Source: a virus. From it: a stretch of DNA of 37,209 bases. The translations under genes were made by a program, and so were the position numbers. Positions 28,961 to 35,849 of this stretch are shown here, piece after piece (positions within the stretch are counted from its first letter, which is position 1; every line of letters starts with the position of its first letter). The notes beneath the pieces were generated by a model that searched no databases, was not told the DNA's origin, and saw only the letters and a list, made by a program, of their open reading frames with translations. The DNA is taken from positions 1 to 37,209 of the IMG/VR virus record IMGVR_UViG_3300009499_000004; one strand, given 5' to 3'.

Positions 28961-29771
28961 CAAGATTGGATACTGCGACTACTCAGGCGGCGACCTGAAT
29001 GTGGTACTCGGTTGCACGCCGGTATCGGCCGGTTGCGCCAACTGCTACGCCCGCCGCATCTATGAGCGCTTCGGCAAGGACTTCACCCAAGTGACCGTCT
29101 ATCCCGAGAAGCTGGAACGGCTTCTCAAGTGGCAGCCCAAGCCGCCGTTCAAGCGTGGGCCAGGTAGTAGGCCGCTGGCTTTCGTCTGTGATATGAGCGA
29201 CCTCTTCCACGCGGACGTGCCCAGGACCTTCATTCTGATAGCCATTGAGATCATGGAGAAGAGGGGGGACATTGATTGGCTTCTCCTGACCAAAAGACCA
29301 AAGCGGATGTCGGAGGTTCTCTGGCGACTGGGCTGGTGGAGTCATGGCCATACCCCAGCAAATATCTGGCTCGGCGTCACTGTCGAGAACGAGGACAACC
29401 TCTGGCGCATCGACGAACTGCTGAAGACGCCCGCCACCGTGAGGTGGGTGAGTCTGGAGCCGATGCTGGGGCCGATTGAACTCGGGCTCATTGGAACTAT
29501 CCCCAAAGACATCTCGCCCTCCTACCGCCTAGTTGGAGACTGGATTGATTGGATTGTCATCGGTGCCGAGTCTGGCCTCAACGGCCGCCCGTTCGAGAAG
29601 GAGTGGGCGTGGGATGTGCTTGACCAGTGCCGAGAGGCGAATGTGGCGTGTTTCCTCAAGCAGGACTCCGGGGCACGACCAGGCGTGCCGTTGCTGGACA
29701 GGGAAGGCAGAGAGGTGAAGGAATGGCCGGAACCAGCGCCGCGCAAAGTGAAAGTGGCCTTCGGCCATTGA
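28941..29771 (+). CDS. Gp37/Gp68 (DUF5131) family protein
   Basis: 276 residues from ATG 28941 (GAGGAGGCGG upstream). The N-terminal GCTPVSAGCANCYARR supplies the C-x6-C-x2-C cluster of the family. Downstream are VCDMSDLFHADVP, DWLLLTKRPKRM, NIWLGVTVEN, RWVSLEPMLGPI and VIGAESGLNGRPFEKEWA, in the usual order. The fold resembles a radical-SAM-type barrel; the reaction is not established. The family's usual three-Cys-motif partner (TcmP) is not encoded here. The last codons (KVKVAFGH) cross a copy of the hairpin repeat. Confidence 0.9.
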   Translation: MPAPKRSKIGYCDYSGGDLNVVLGCTPVSAGCANCYARRIYERFGKDFTQVTVYPEKLERLLKWQPKPPFKRGPGSRPLAFVCDMSDLFHADVPRTFILIAIEIMEKRGDIDWLLLTKRPKRMSEVLWRLGWWSHGHTPANIWLGVTVENEDNLWRIDELLKTPATVRWVSLEPMLGPIELGLIGTIPKDISPSYRLVGDWIDWIVIGAESGLNGRPFEKEWAWDVLDQCREANVACFLKQDSGARPGVPLLDREGREVKEWPEPAPRKVKVAFGH

Positions 29772-30115
29772 GCGCGACCGTTGCCGACAAAGACGTCCTT
29801 CGCGTGGGAGACCTGGTGTTGAACCTGAACAGTGGCGAGGTTCATGCCGGGACCAGGACTGCCCAGCTTACACCGACCGAGACTGACATGCTCAGGTTCC
29901 TGATGGTGCAGAGCCCTCGGGTCTCTAGCGCATACCAATTATGGGATGAGCTGTGGAGCTCGATGGGATCGGGTCTGTCTCTCGTGAGGCGCTACATCAA
30001 AAGCGTCCGTGGCAAGATTGAGGATGATCCTGCGCATCCGAGCCGGCTTGTGAATATGAGAGGATTTGGCTATCGGATTGTGGCGGTGGAAGAAGGTCAG
30101 AAGGAGGCAACTTGA
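29723..30115 (+). CDS. Stand-alone OmpR/PhoB-type winged-helix regulator
   Basis: 130 residues from ATG 29723 (SD GAGAGGTGAAGG), overlapping the previous gene by 49 bases. Alternative TTG at 29769 would omit the repeat-encoded peptide. Residues about 20-125 are a transcriptional-regulator C-terminal winged helix: LTPTETDMLRFLMVQSPRVS, LVRRYIKSVRGKIEDDPAHP, GFGYRIVAV. No receiver domain is present, so it is not phosphorylation-gated. It could switch early/late transcription or act on host promoters. Confidence 0.85.
   Translation: MAGTSAAQSESGLRPLSATVADKDVLRVGDLVLNLNSGEVHAGTRTAQLTPTETDMLRFLMVQSPRVSSAYQLWDELWSSMGSGLSLVRRYIKSVRGKIEDDPAHPSRLVNMRGFGYRIVAVEEGQKEAT
29744..29767 (+). repeat. 24-bp hairpin element, copy 4
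   Basis: Same 24 bases as copy 2 (CAAAGT plus core). It is read as KVKVAFGH by the ending Gp37-like gene and as QSESGLRP by the overlapping regulator, the latter in the same phase as copies 1 and 2. Confidence 0.93.
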
Positions 30116-30192
30116 GCGTGTGCGGCGCATAGTCCAAAGGGGTTATGGACGGGTTATTTCCACAGACTGAGAGTCCTACGGAAGGAGGGATC

Positions 30193-30450
30193 ATGTCAGT
30201 AAGAAAGGCACAGAACCGGGTCCGAAAGCAGTACGGGGTTGGCAAGACCAAGCTCCATAAGCGCATGAGCCGGAATCGTATGACGCTTGCAAACCTCGCA
30301 TTCCGCGCTCAATGGACTGGCGGCTTTCCAGGAGGCTTCACTGCACACACGAAAGAAGAGATGCACGACCTAGTAGACGCACTGGCTGCCGACTGCATCA
30401 TAGCCACCGCCTACAGAGAGGCTGAGCGGGCGGCACGCGCAAGCGAATAG
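30193..30450 (+). CDS. Hypothetical basic protein, 85 residues
   Basis: ATG 30193 with AAGGAGGG. Strongly basic first 40 residues (RKAQNRVRKQYGVGKTKLHK) then a Gly/Phe/Trp middle and an acidic helical end (LVDALAADCIIATAYREAER). Possibly a small nucleic-acid-binding accessory of the initiator gene that follows. The 77-base spacer before it contains AGTCCTACGGA (30172), the reverse of TCCGTAGGACT. Confidence 0.6.
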   Translation: MSVRKAQNRVRKQYGVGKTKLHKRMSRNRMTLANLAFRAQWTGGFPGGFTAHTKEEMHDLVDALAADCIIATAYREAERAARASE

Positions 30451-30459
30451 GCGGGAAGG

Positions 30460-31272
30460 ATGAAGTCCTGGGTCAAGCTGTACACCGAGATCAACCGGGA
30501 TCCGAAGATGGCCGAGTTCACCTGGGCACAGAAGGGCATCTGGGCTGCGCTGTTGGCACTCGCTGGAGACCTGGATATCCGTAAGGGAGACGGCGCCGAG
30601 ACGGGGCAGCTACAGTCGGTCCCGGACACCGCGTGGAGCATACGTTGCGACATCGGCGAGTTCACTGAAGCAGTCGAGGCATTGTCGCGGCCAGTAGGTC
30701 AAGACAAGAGAGGGATGCTTTACGACCAGGATGGTATCCTATTCATCACCAACTATGCCAAGCGGCAGGCCCGGGCCCCATCGGCACGACCGGCAGCGAC
30801 CCGAGAGAGAAAGCGACGGCAACGAGCCAGGGAGTCACAACCTCGTCACGAGCCGTCACAACCCGTCACGCCCTCAGAGTCAGAATCAGAGACAGAGACA
30901 GATACAGAATCAGATCAGAGTCAGACACAGAACGTGACCCCCTCACACCAAGCCCCCGCCAAGCACCGCGGTCTGCGCCCCATCTCTGATCTGATTTCTT
31001 CTCTTTCTGTTTCTGATTCTGAACTGACCAAACGGGGCCCGCCGCAAACCGACGCCGCCAGAATCGAGTATGCCATCCAGATACGCGAACGCGCCGAGCG
31101 CGGCAAGCTGCCCGGTCGCGAGGAAGCACAGATGCGGCAATGGGCCAACGAGTATGGTGCGGCCGTGCTCTATGAGGCTACGCGCCGCACGGCCTTCAAG
31201 AAGCCAGACAACTTCGGGGCATACCTGCGTAAGACCCTGGAGCAGATCGGCAAGCCCAGGGAGCCACCGTGA
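30460..31272 (+). CDS. Replication initiator/replisome organiser with embedded candidate origin
   Basis: 270 residues, SD GGGAAGG. The N-terminal 110 residues (SWVKLYTEINRDPKMAEFTW..., LFITNYAKRQ) match the winged-helix N-terminal domain typical of phage replisome organisers. Residues about 120-190 are a low-complexity Ser/Glu/Thr/Gln linker whose DNA forms the iteron-like structure described at 30834-31022. The C-terminal 80 residues are helical (AARIEYAIQIRERAERGKLP, NFGAYLRKTLEQIGKP), likely the DnaB/DnaC-loading part. Origin inside the initiator gene is the lambda-O arrangement. No helicase, primase or polymerase gene is present, so host machinery is needed. Confidence 0.72.
   Translation: MKSWVKLYTEINRDPKMAEFTWAQKGIWAALLALAGDLDIRKGDGAETGQLQSVPDTAWSIRCDIGEFTEAVEALSRPVGQDKRGMLYDQDGILFITNYAKRQARAPSARPAATRERKRRQRARESQPRHEPSQPVTPSESESETETDTESDQSQTQNVTPSHQAPAKHRGLRPISDLISSLSVSDSELTKRGPPQTDAARIEYAIQIRERAERGKLPGREEAQMRQWANEYGAAVLYEATRRTAFKKPDNFGAYLRKTLEQIGKPREPP
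30834..31022 (+). other. Candidate replication origin inside the initiator gene
   Basis: GTCAC occurs at 30834, 30845, 30855 and 30865, phased by 10-11 bp, with an inverse GTGAC at 30934. Next comes a run of CAGA/TCAGA repeats (30875-30930) and its mirror. TCAGAATCAGA (30880-30890) is inverted at 31012-31022, and ATCAGATCAGAG (30909-30920) is inverted at 30984-30995. The nested arms make a 40-bp imperfect inverted repeat around a 63-bp centre. Helically phased short repeats in an initiator gene are typical of iteron origins. Confidence 0.65.
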
Positions 31273-31535
31273 GTGCCAAGCGTGTTGACGCCAACCAGGC
31301 CAGCATCGTCGCAGACCTGCGAGCGATCGGCGCCACTGTACTCCACCTCCACGCCGTGGGACAAGGATGCCCGGATATCCTGGTGGGGTTCCGGGGCGAA
31401 AACTATCTGTTCGAGATCAAGAGTCCGAAGGGGCGGCTGACGCCTGGGCAGGAAGGCTGGCATTCGCTGTGGTGGGGCCAGGTGGCGGTCATTCGGTGCC
31501 TTGAGGATGCTTTGGCCATAATGGGGCTTGACTAG
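31269..31535 (+). CDS. VRR-NUC (PD-(D/E)XK) nuclease domain protein
   Basis: 88 residues, GTGA-coupled to the initiator. GCPDILVGFRGENYLFEIKS holds the catalytic PD...E-x-K, preceded by the family's N-terminal helix (ANQASIVADLRAIGATVLHL). VRR-NUC singletons in phages are proposed to cut branched or flap DNA, here plausibly clearing replication/recombination intermediates before packaging. The downstream promoter overlaps its stop codon. Confidence 0.9.
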   Translation: MSAKRVDANQASIVADLRAIGATVLHLHAVGQGCPDILVGFRGENYLFEIKSPKGRLTPGQEGWHSLWWGQVAVIRCLEDALAIMGLD

Positions 31536-31556
31536 CAGAAACTCCCGTGGTATAAT
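31528..31556 (+). promoter_or_regulatory. Late (terminase) promoter
   Basis: TTGACT (31528-31533), 17-bp spacer, TATAAT (31551-31556): a near-consensus sigma70/sigmaA promoter at the end of the nuclease gene, about 45 bases upstream of the small terminase start. It presumably drives packaging and virion genes. It matches the rightward early promoter in spacing. Confidence 0.85.
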
Positions 31557-31602
31557 CGGGTGAGCGATAGCAGGATTGGTGCAAAGATAACCTGGTGAGA
31601 CC

Positions 31603-31947
31603 TTGGCGGATAGAGATTCGCGCGGTCGCTTTCTGAAGGGCCATGCGCCCAGCAACAAGGGCAAAGGTGGCCGGCCTCCGCGTGCAGTCGAGGAGCGCTA
31701 CATGCGCGCGCTGGTGCAGGCCATGCCCATCAAGCAGTTCCTCAAGGTGTGCCGGGCGCACGCTGCGAAGGCTGACAAGGACCTGGCTGTCTTCCGCACG
31801 TTCCTGGAGCGCTTGCTAGGCAAGCCACGCGAGAGCCAGCAAGCCGAGGCCCTGTCGGAGGCTCTGCGGGGACTGCTTGTGCGTTGGCGGGATGTCTGTG
31901 ATAATGATGCCGAAGGTGATGCCAAATCTAGCGAGGATACAGGCTGA
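31603..31947 (+). CDS. Small terminase subunit (putative)
   Basis: 114 residues starting at TTG 31603. GRFLKGHAPSNKGKGGRPPR is the basic opening seen in DUF5681-type and other terminase-associated proteins. A helical middle (RYMRALVQAMPIKQFLKVCR) and an acidic C-terminus follow. Immediately upstream of, and overlapping, the large terminase, it likely recognises packaging sites. The SD is weak; the TTG start fits low expression. Confidence 0.65.
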   Translation: MADRDSRGRFLKGHAPSNKGKGGRPPRAVEERYMRALVQAMPIKQFLKVCRAHAAKADKDLAVFRTFLERLLGKPRESQQAEALSEALRGLLVRWRDVCDNDAEGDAKSSEDTG

Positions 31948-33244
31948 GTTCAAGAAGGATGTCTGGCATCAACGGGGCTATCTCCCGCTGCCAGAGCAAA
32001 GGGAGATACACCTAGATAGCCACCGTCTCAAGTGCATTGCTGGCGGCTGGCGTGCAAGCAAGTCGGTGACGACCGCGGAGGAGGCCAGCCCCTGGCTGTT
32101 GCTGGACCTGCCGAATGCGGTGTACTGGATCGTCGGACCGGACTATCAGCAGGCACGGCCAGAGTTCAAGTATCTGGTGGACGGCTGGGATGGCAGCGGA
32201 CTCGTGTCCGAGGTCTCGATGCCCCAGAACGGTAGCTGTCGTTTTGAGACGGTGTTCGGAGCCAGCGTTGTCACCCGATCATCGGTCAAGGAGAAACGCC
32301 TGGGTGGGCAGGCACCAGACGGTATCCTGATGGTGGAGGCGGCCCAGCAGACCTACGAGGCGTTTCTGACGCTGAGGGGCCGCGTGGCCGAGAAGCGGGC
32401 TCCCCTGATCTTGTCTGGCACGTTTGAGCATGGCAAGACCTGGTACTCGGACCTATGGGATAGCTGGCAGACTGACAACCTCGATGATGGGCGCTCGTTC
32501 TCGATACCGACCTGGCGCAATACGTACATCTTTCCCGGTGGGCGTCAGGATCCAGAGATCAAAGCATTGGAGGCCACGTTCCCTCCTGACGTGTTCCAGG
32601 AGCGCTTTGGGGCTGAGCCTTGCCCGCCGGCGACGCTCGTGTTCAAGGAGTTCTCGCACATCGCCCACGTCAAGGCTTGCCCCTTCAAGGATGCGTACGA
32701 CGTGCAGCTATGGATCGACCCTGGCTGGGCCGGGGCCTATGCCGTCCTCGCGGTACAACTACACGGCGGAGCCGTGTTCAACATAGACGAGATTTACTGG
32801 ACACAGCGGACTGCACAGGAGGTGATAAAGGAGTGCAAGGGCCGCGAATGGTGGAGCAAGGTTACTCACTCCTGGATGGACGTGGCCGGCCGTCAGCACC
32901 AGGGCATGGAGAGCCACGTCGAGATATGGCGCCGGCTGGCACGCATCCCCGTGAGGTCGCAGACCGTAGGCATCCCCGACGGCATCCTTCGGCACCGGAC
33001 GTTTCTCAAGGCCGACGGGAAGCCTCGCATCTTCCACGATCCCCGTTGCAAGCATACCATCTGGGAGTACGGGCAGTACAAGTACAACGAGATCAAGGAG
33101 AGCCGGCCGGTGCGCGAGCTGCCGATAGACCGCGACAATCATGCGCTCAAGGCCATCGCCTACGGGCTGGTCGGCAACTTCGGCTTCGTCGATGTGCGGC
33201 GCAAGCGCGTGCGCAGCATGAGGTACACGATGAGGGGGCTCTGA
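31904..33244 (+). CDS. terL: Large terminase subunit
   Basis: 446 residues from ATG 31904; starts at 31892 or 31919 are alternatives and all overlap the small terminase. Walker A is GGWRASKS (about residues 47-54), a variant lacking the usual Gly before Lys-Ser. Walker B reads ILMVEAAQ, with Val where Asp is expected but the Glu retained. The nuclease half has LWIDPGWAG, SWMDVAGRQ and DNHALKAIAYGL, the RuvC-like acidic residues. It powers DNA translocation into the prohead and cuts the concatemer. The stop overlaps the portal start (TGATG). Confidence 0.9.
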   Translation: MMPKVMPNLARIQAEFKKDVWHQRGYLPLPEQREIHLDSHRLKCIAGGWRASKSVTTAEEASPWLLLDLPNAVYWIVGPDYQQARPEFKYLVDGWDGSGLVSEVSMPQNGSCRFETVFGASVVTRSSVKEKRLGGQAPDGILMVEAAQQTYEAFLTLRGRVAEKRAPLILSGTFEHGKTWYSDLWDSWQTDNLDDGRSFSIPTWRNTYIFPGGRQDPEIKALEATFPPDVFQERFGAEPCPPATLVFKEFSHIAHVKACPFKDAYDVQLWIDPGWAGAYAVLAVQLHGGAVFNIDEIYWTQRTAQEVIKECKGREWWSKVTHSWMDVAGRQHQGMESHVEIWRRLARIPVRSQTVGIPDGILRHRTFLKADGKPRIFHDPRCKHTIWEYGQYKYNEIKESRPVRELPIDRDNHALKAIAYGLVGNFGFVDVRRKRVRSMRYTMRGL

Positions 33245-35163
33245 TGGCTGACGACAAGGGCAAGCTGGTCTACGAAGACCTGGAGGCACTGTACCGGCGC
33301 CAGGCCACGCTGTGGGCCGGCCGCAACGACCACATCGACCGCATGGAGCAACTGCGCTTCATGGAGGTGCAGCCGAAGGTCTCGCAAGACCTGGAACCCG
33401 AGGACGTTCGGACCGCACAGCCCTACATGGTCGTCGCCCGCATGGTGCCCATGCTGACGGCCAACAGGCCCCAGATACACATTCCCCCCGCAGCGGACAC
33501 CATCCAGAAGCAGAAGCAGAGCGGCCTCGTAGAGAACTGGAGCAACGCAGCGCTCAGGGTGCTGGCCGAGCAGACCGGGGAGGACGTGTTCGAGCGGTTC
33601 ACCGAGTCGCTGGTCGCCTATGGTCACGGCTGTATGCGTGTGCTCTACGCGCCCCAGCTCTGGGCGGGCATGCGTACGCGCGGAAAGAATGAGAAGGAAG
33701 AGGACTACAACAAGGCCATCGACGAGTGGAGCCAGGGCAAGCCTCTGCCCATATCCTGGACCTGGCTTGACGCTCGCAATGTGTTTCCCATGTGGCGCGA
33801 CGACAAGCTGGTGGCCATCCTGGAGGTGGACAAGCGCGAGCCGTTCACCCTCAAGGCCCAGCACTACAACCTGGCGGACAAGAAACCCGAGCTTTGGAAG
33901 ATGGGCAGGTACACCTCCCCGGAGGGAGGCGGGCTGGTCCAGTTCATGCAGCTCTGGACTGAGGATGCCCTGATCTACGCCGTCGAGACCAACATCGTCC
34001 ACTACGAAGCGCACCAGTACGGCAGGCCACCCTACGTCTACCGCTACGGCATCGCCACGGCCAGCCGCGATCGGAGCAAAGCTGGCCTGTCCGTGCTCTT
34101 CCCTCTGGAACACCTGAGCCTCTACTGTGACCGTCTCCTGAGTCAGTGGGCCACGGCTATTCGCATCTGGGCGTACCCCACGCTGGTAGCGCAACTGAGT
34201 GAAAACGAACAGGCCGCCGCCGGTGGCGAAGCACCCGATGCCAAACAGCTCACCAGGGACTTCAGGATAGCCCCTGGCCACGTCAACGTGCTGTATGGCG
34301 ACGAGAAACTTCAGCCGTTTGGCCCTATGGGTGTCGGCCCAGACCTGCCCAGGATGATCGAGCTGGTGATGAAGCTCCAAGAGCGGGCAGGGATAGCCGA
34401 CGTGCTGTACGGGCAAGAGGCATGGGGCCAGAGCGGATATGCCATCAGCCAGCTCATCGCAGCGGCGCGGACCGCCTTCAAGCCGATCAAGGAGCACGCC
34501 GAGAGCGCACTAGAGGCGGTGCTGAGGATCATCTGGGACATCGTGGAGTACCACTGCAAGCAGAAGGTGTTTGTGTACGGCAGCTCGGAGAAGAAGGGCG
34601 GCAGCAAGGGCTGGATCGGTATCGGGCCTGACGACTTGCAGGACTACCGCCAGGTGCAGGTGACGATCAACCCCATAATGCCCACCGACGAGTATGCGCG
34701 ATCAAGCAAGGCCCTGAACGAGAGGACGGCCAAGGTCAGGTCTCGCCGCAGCACGATGGAGCAGATAGGGATAGAGGATCCCGACGCCGAGGCTGACCGG
34801 ATCATCATCGAGGAGTGGCTGGAGCGGGACGACGTGAAGGCCTGGGCCGCCGAGCGCATCATCCGCAAGGCCGGCATCAAGCTGGAGGAGATACAGCAGC
34901 TCTCTCCGACGCAGTTCGTGCAGGCTCTGCCGACGCTACCTCCGGCGATGCAGCAGGCCCTCTTGATGGCCAGGGCTGCGGGGGGCAGGTTGGGACAACA
35001 GCCAGGCGCGGGAGTTGCCCCGGTGATGGGGGCGCCGGGCGTTCAGGCGATGCCACAGCCGCCGACACCGCAAGCGGCGAGTATGCTTGGCCCCCGGACG
35101 ATGCCGGCAGGGATAGCGACCGGGCAGGCTCCGGGAGTCAGAAGAGGAGCGATGGGAGCGTGA
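33244..35163 (+). CDS. Portal protein
   Basis: 639 residues from ATG 33244. Long helical/beta protein with RTAQPYMVVARMVPMLTANR near the start, ENWSNAALRVLAEQTGEDVF, SWTWLDARNVFPMW, and a central ERAGIADVLYGQEAWGQSG loop typical of podovirus-type portals. A C-terminal Gln/Pro/Gly-rich tail follows, ending RRGAMGA. The dodecamer forms the DNA entry and exit vertex. The RRGAMGA-stop end is duplicated at 35386-35409, behind the next gene. Confidence 0.9.
   Translation: MADDKGKLVYEDLEALYRRQATLWAGRNDHIDRMEQLRFMEVQPKVSQDLEPEDVRTAQPYMVVARMVPMLTANRPQIHIPPAADTIQKQKQSGLVENWSNAALRVLAEQTGEDVFERFTESLVAYGHGCMRVLYAPQLWAGMRTRGKNEKEEDYNKAIDEWSQGKPLPISWTWLDARNVFPMWRDDKLVAILEVDKREPFTLKAQHYNLADKKPELWKMGRYTSPEGGGLVQFMQLWTEDALIYAVETNIVHYEAHQYGRPPYVYRYGIATASRDRSKAGLSVLFPLEHLSLYCDRLLSQWATAIRIWAYPTLVAQLSENEQAAAGGEAPDAKQLTRDFRIAPGHVNVLYGDEKLQPFGPMGVGPDLPRMIELVMKLQERAGIADVLYGQEAWGQSGYAISQLIAAARTAFKPIKEHAESALEAVLRIIWDIVEYHCKQKVFVYGSSEKKGGSKGWIGIGPDDLQDYRQVQVTINPIMPTDEYARSSKALNERTAKVRSRRSTMEQIGIEDPDAEADRIIIEEWLERDDVKAWAAERIIRKAGIKLEEIQQLSPTQFVQALPTLPPAMQQALLMARAAGGRLGQQPGAGVAPVMGAPGVQAMPQPPTPQAASMLGPRTMPAGIATGQAPGVRRGAMGA
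35140..35161 (+). repeat. Gene-junction direct repeat, pair 6 (second copy 35386-35407)
   Basis: GAGGAGCGATGGGAGCGT is identical in both; the 22-base version has one mismatch. The first copy encodes the RRGAMGA end of the portal. The second still reads RRGAMGA-stop (35386-35409) but is a detached remnant. The pair brackets the ORF at 35168-35386. Confidence 0.93.
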
Positions 35164-35167
35164 AAGA

Positions 35168-35386
35168 GTGACCAGGGAGGGGCAGCGAACCGTCATCAAG
35201 TGGCAGCTTGGGCCGATTCTCTATGGCCAGAACCCGATTCTGGTATTCCCGCCGGTAGGCGCATATCACCCTCCGAGCCGCTGGGAGCGATGGAAGGCCA
35301 AGCTAGGCTTTCGGTACTCGCGGCTGAGGTACAGGTTTGGCAGGTGGATAATGGGCCAGCGCAACTGGGCAGAGTATCAGGACTGA
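35168..35386 (+). CDS. Hypothetical basic protein, 72 residues
   Basis: GTG 35168, five bases after the portal stop. The product has a strand-like start (TVIKWQLGPILYGQNPILVF) and a Trp/Arg-rich C-terminal half (RWERWKAKLGFRYSRLRYRF), so it is strongly basic. No family recognised. Bracketed by repeat pair 6, it appears inserted between the portal and the gene at 35422. Confidence 0.6.
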   Translation: MTREGQRTVIKWQLGPILYGQNPILVFPPVGAYHPPSRWERWKAKLGFRYSRLRYRFGRWIMGQRNWAEYQD

Positions 35387-35421
35387 GACGAGGAGCGATG
35401 GGAGCGTAGGAGGGGGAGTGA

Positions 35422-35691
35422 GTGACTCTAACTGATGGCACCCGAATCGTGGTGGAGATGGGCGTAGAGGAGCTCGACTTTCTGGAGGAGTTCCAGACGC
35501 AGCTTCTCCGTTACAGTGGGCTTGATCTACGTGATAGCTGTTACAGTGGGGTTGAGGGAGCGTACACCTGGGGCAACGTGCTTGAGGCTTATGTGCGTGC
35601 CAGGGAACACTACTTGCTACAAGGGACCGTCAGCCTTGTCATACCGCAGAGGCCAGGACGAGAGGGAGGTCAAGGATGCCCTACCGACTGA
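35422..35691 (+). CDS. Hypothetical acidic protein, 89 residues
   Basis: GTG 35422 after TAGGAGGGGGAG. A 30-bp tandem duplication (GTTACAGTGGG at 35510 and 35540) gives the repeats YSGLDLRDSC and YSGVEG. The N-terminal half has short strands (GTRIVVEMGVEELDFLEEFQ) and the C-terminal half a helix (NVLEAYVRAREHYLLQG). No family recognised. It overlaps the next start by 16 bases. Confidence 0.6.
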   Translation: MTLTDGTRIVVEMGVEELDFLEEFQTQLLRYSGLDLRDSCYSGVEGAYTWGNVLEAYVRAREHYLLQGTVSLVIPQRPGREGGQGCPTD

Positions 35692-35849
35692 ACCCCAAGA
35701 ATCGCCGTGAGGTGCAGGTCAAGCGCAAGAGCGGCTGGGTGCACAAGCACACCCACAAGACCGTAGCCTTGGCCAAGAAGCACGTCTCGGCGCTGAACAT
35801 TCACGTCCATCATCCCGAGAAGGCGCGGAAGAGGAGACGCAAGAAATGA
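35676..35849 (+). CDS. Small His/Lys-rich basic protein, 57 residues
   Basis: ATG 35676 follows GGGAGGTCAAGG. The product is extremely basic with a His-rich middle (KHTHKTVALAKKHVSALNIH) and an RRRKK tail. It probably binds nucleic acid. Packaging or DNA-condensing roles fit its position but are inferred. Its stop overlaps the next start. Confidence 0.6.
   Translation: MPYRLNPKNRREVQVKRKSGWVHKHTHKTVALAKKHVSALNIHVHHPEKARKRRRKK

Noticed and set aside
30116-30192. DnaA box near GGTTATTTCCACAG
   Set aside because: The match to TTATNCACA needs two extra bases, so it is not a real box.
32620-33243. N-terminal extension of the portal frame into the terminase gene
   Set aside because: It reads the terminase in another frame, giving Arg/Pro/Gly-rich noise; the portal fold starts at 33244.
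33160-34497. Long leftward open frame (445 codons) opposite the portal gene
   Set aside because: It mirrors a certain portal gene in GC-rich sequence, has no SD, no recognisable domain and runs against all neighbours.
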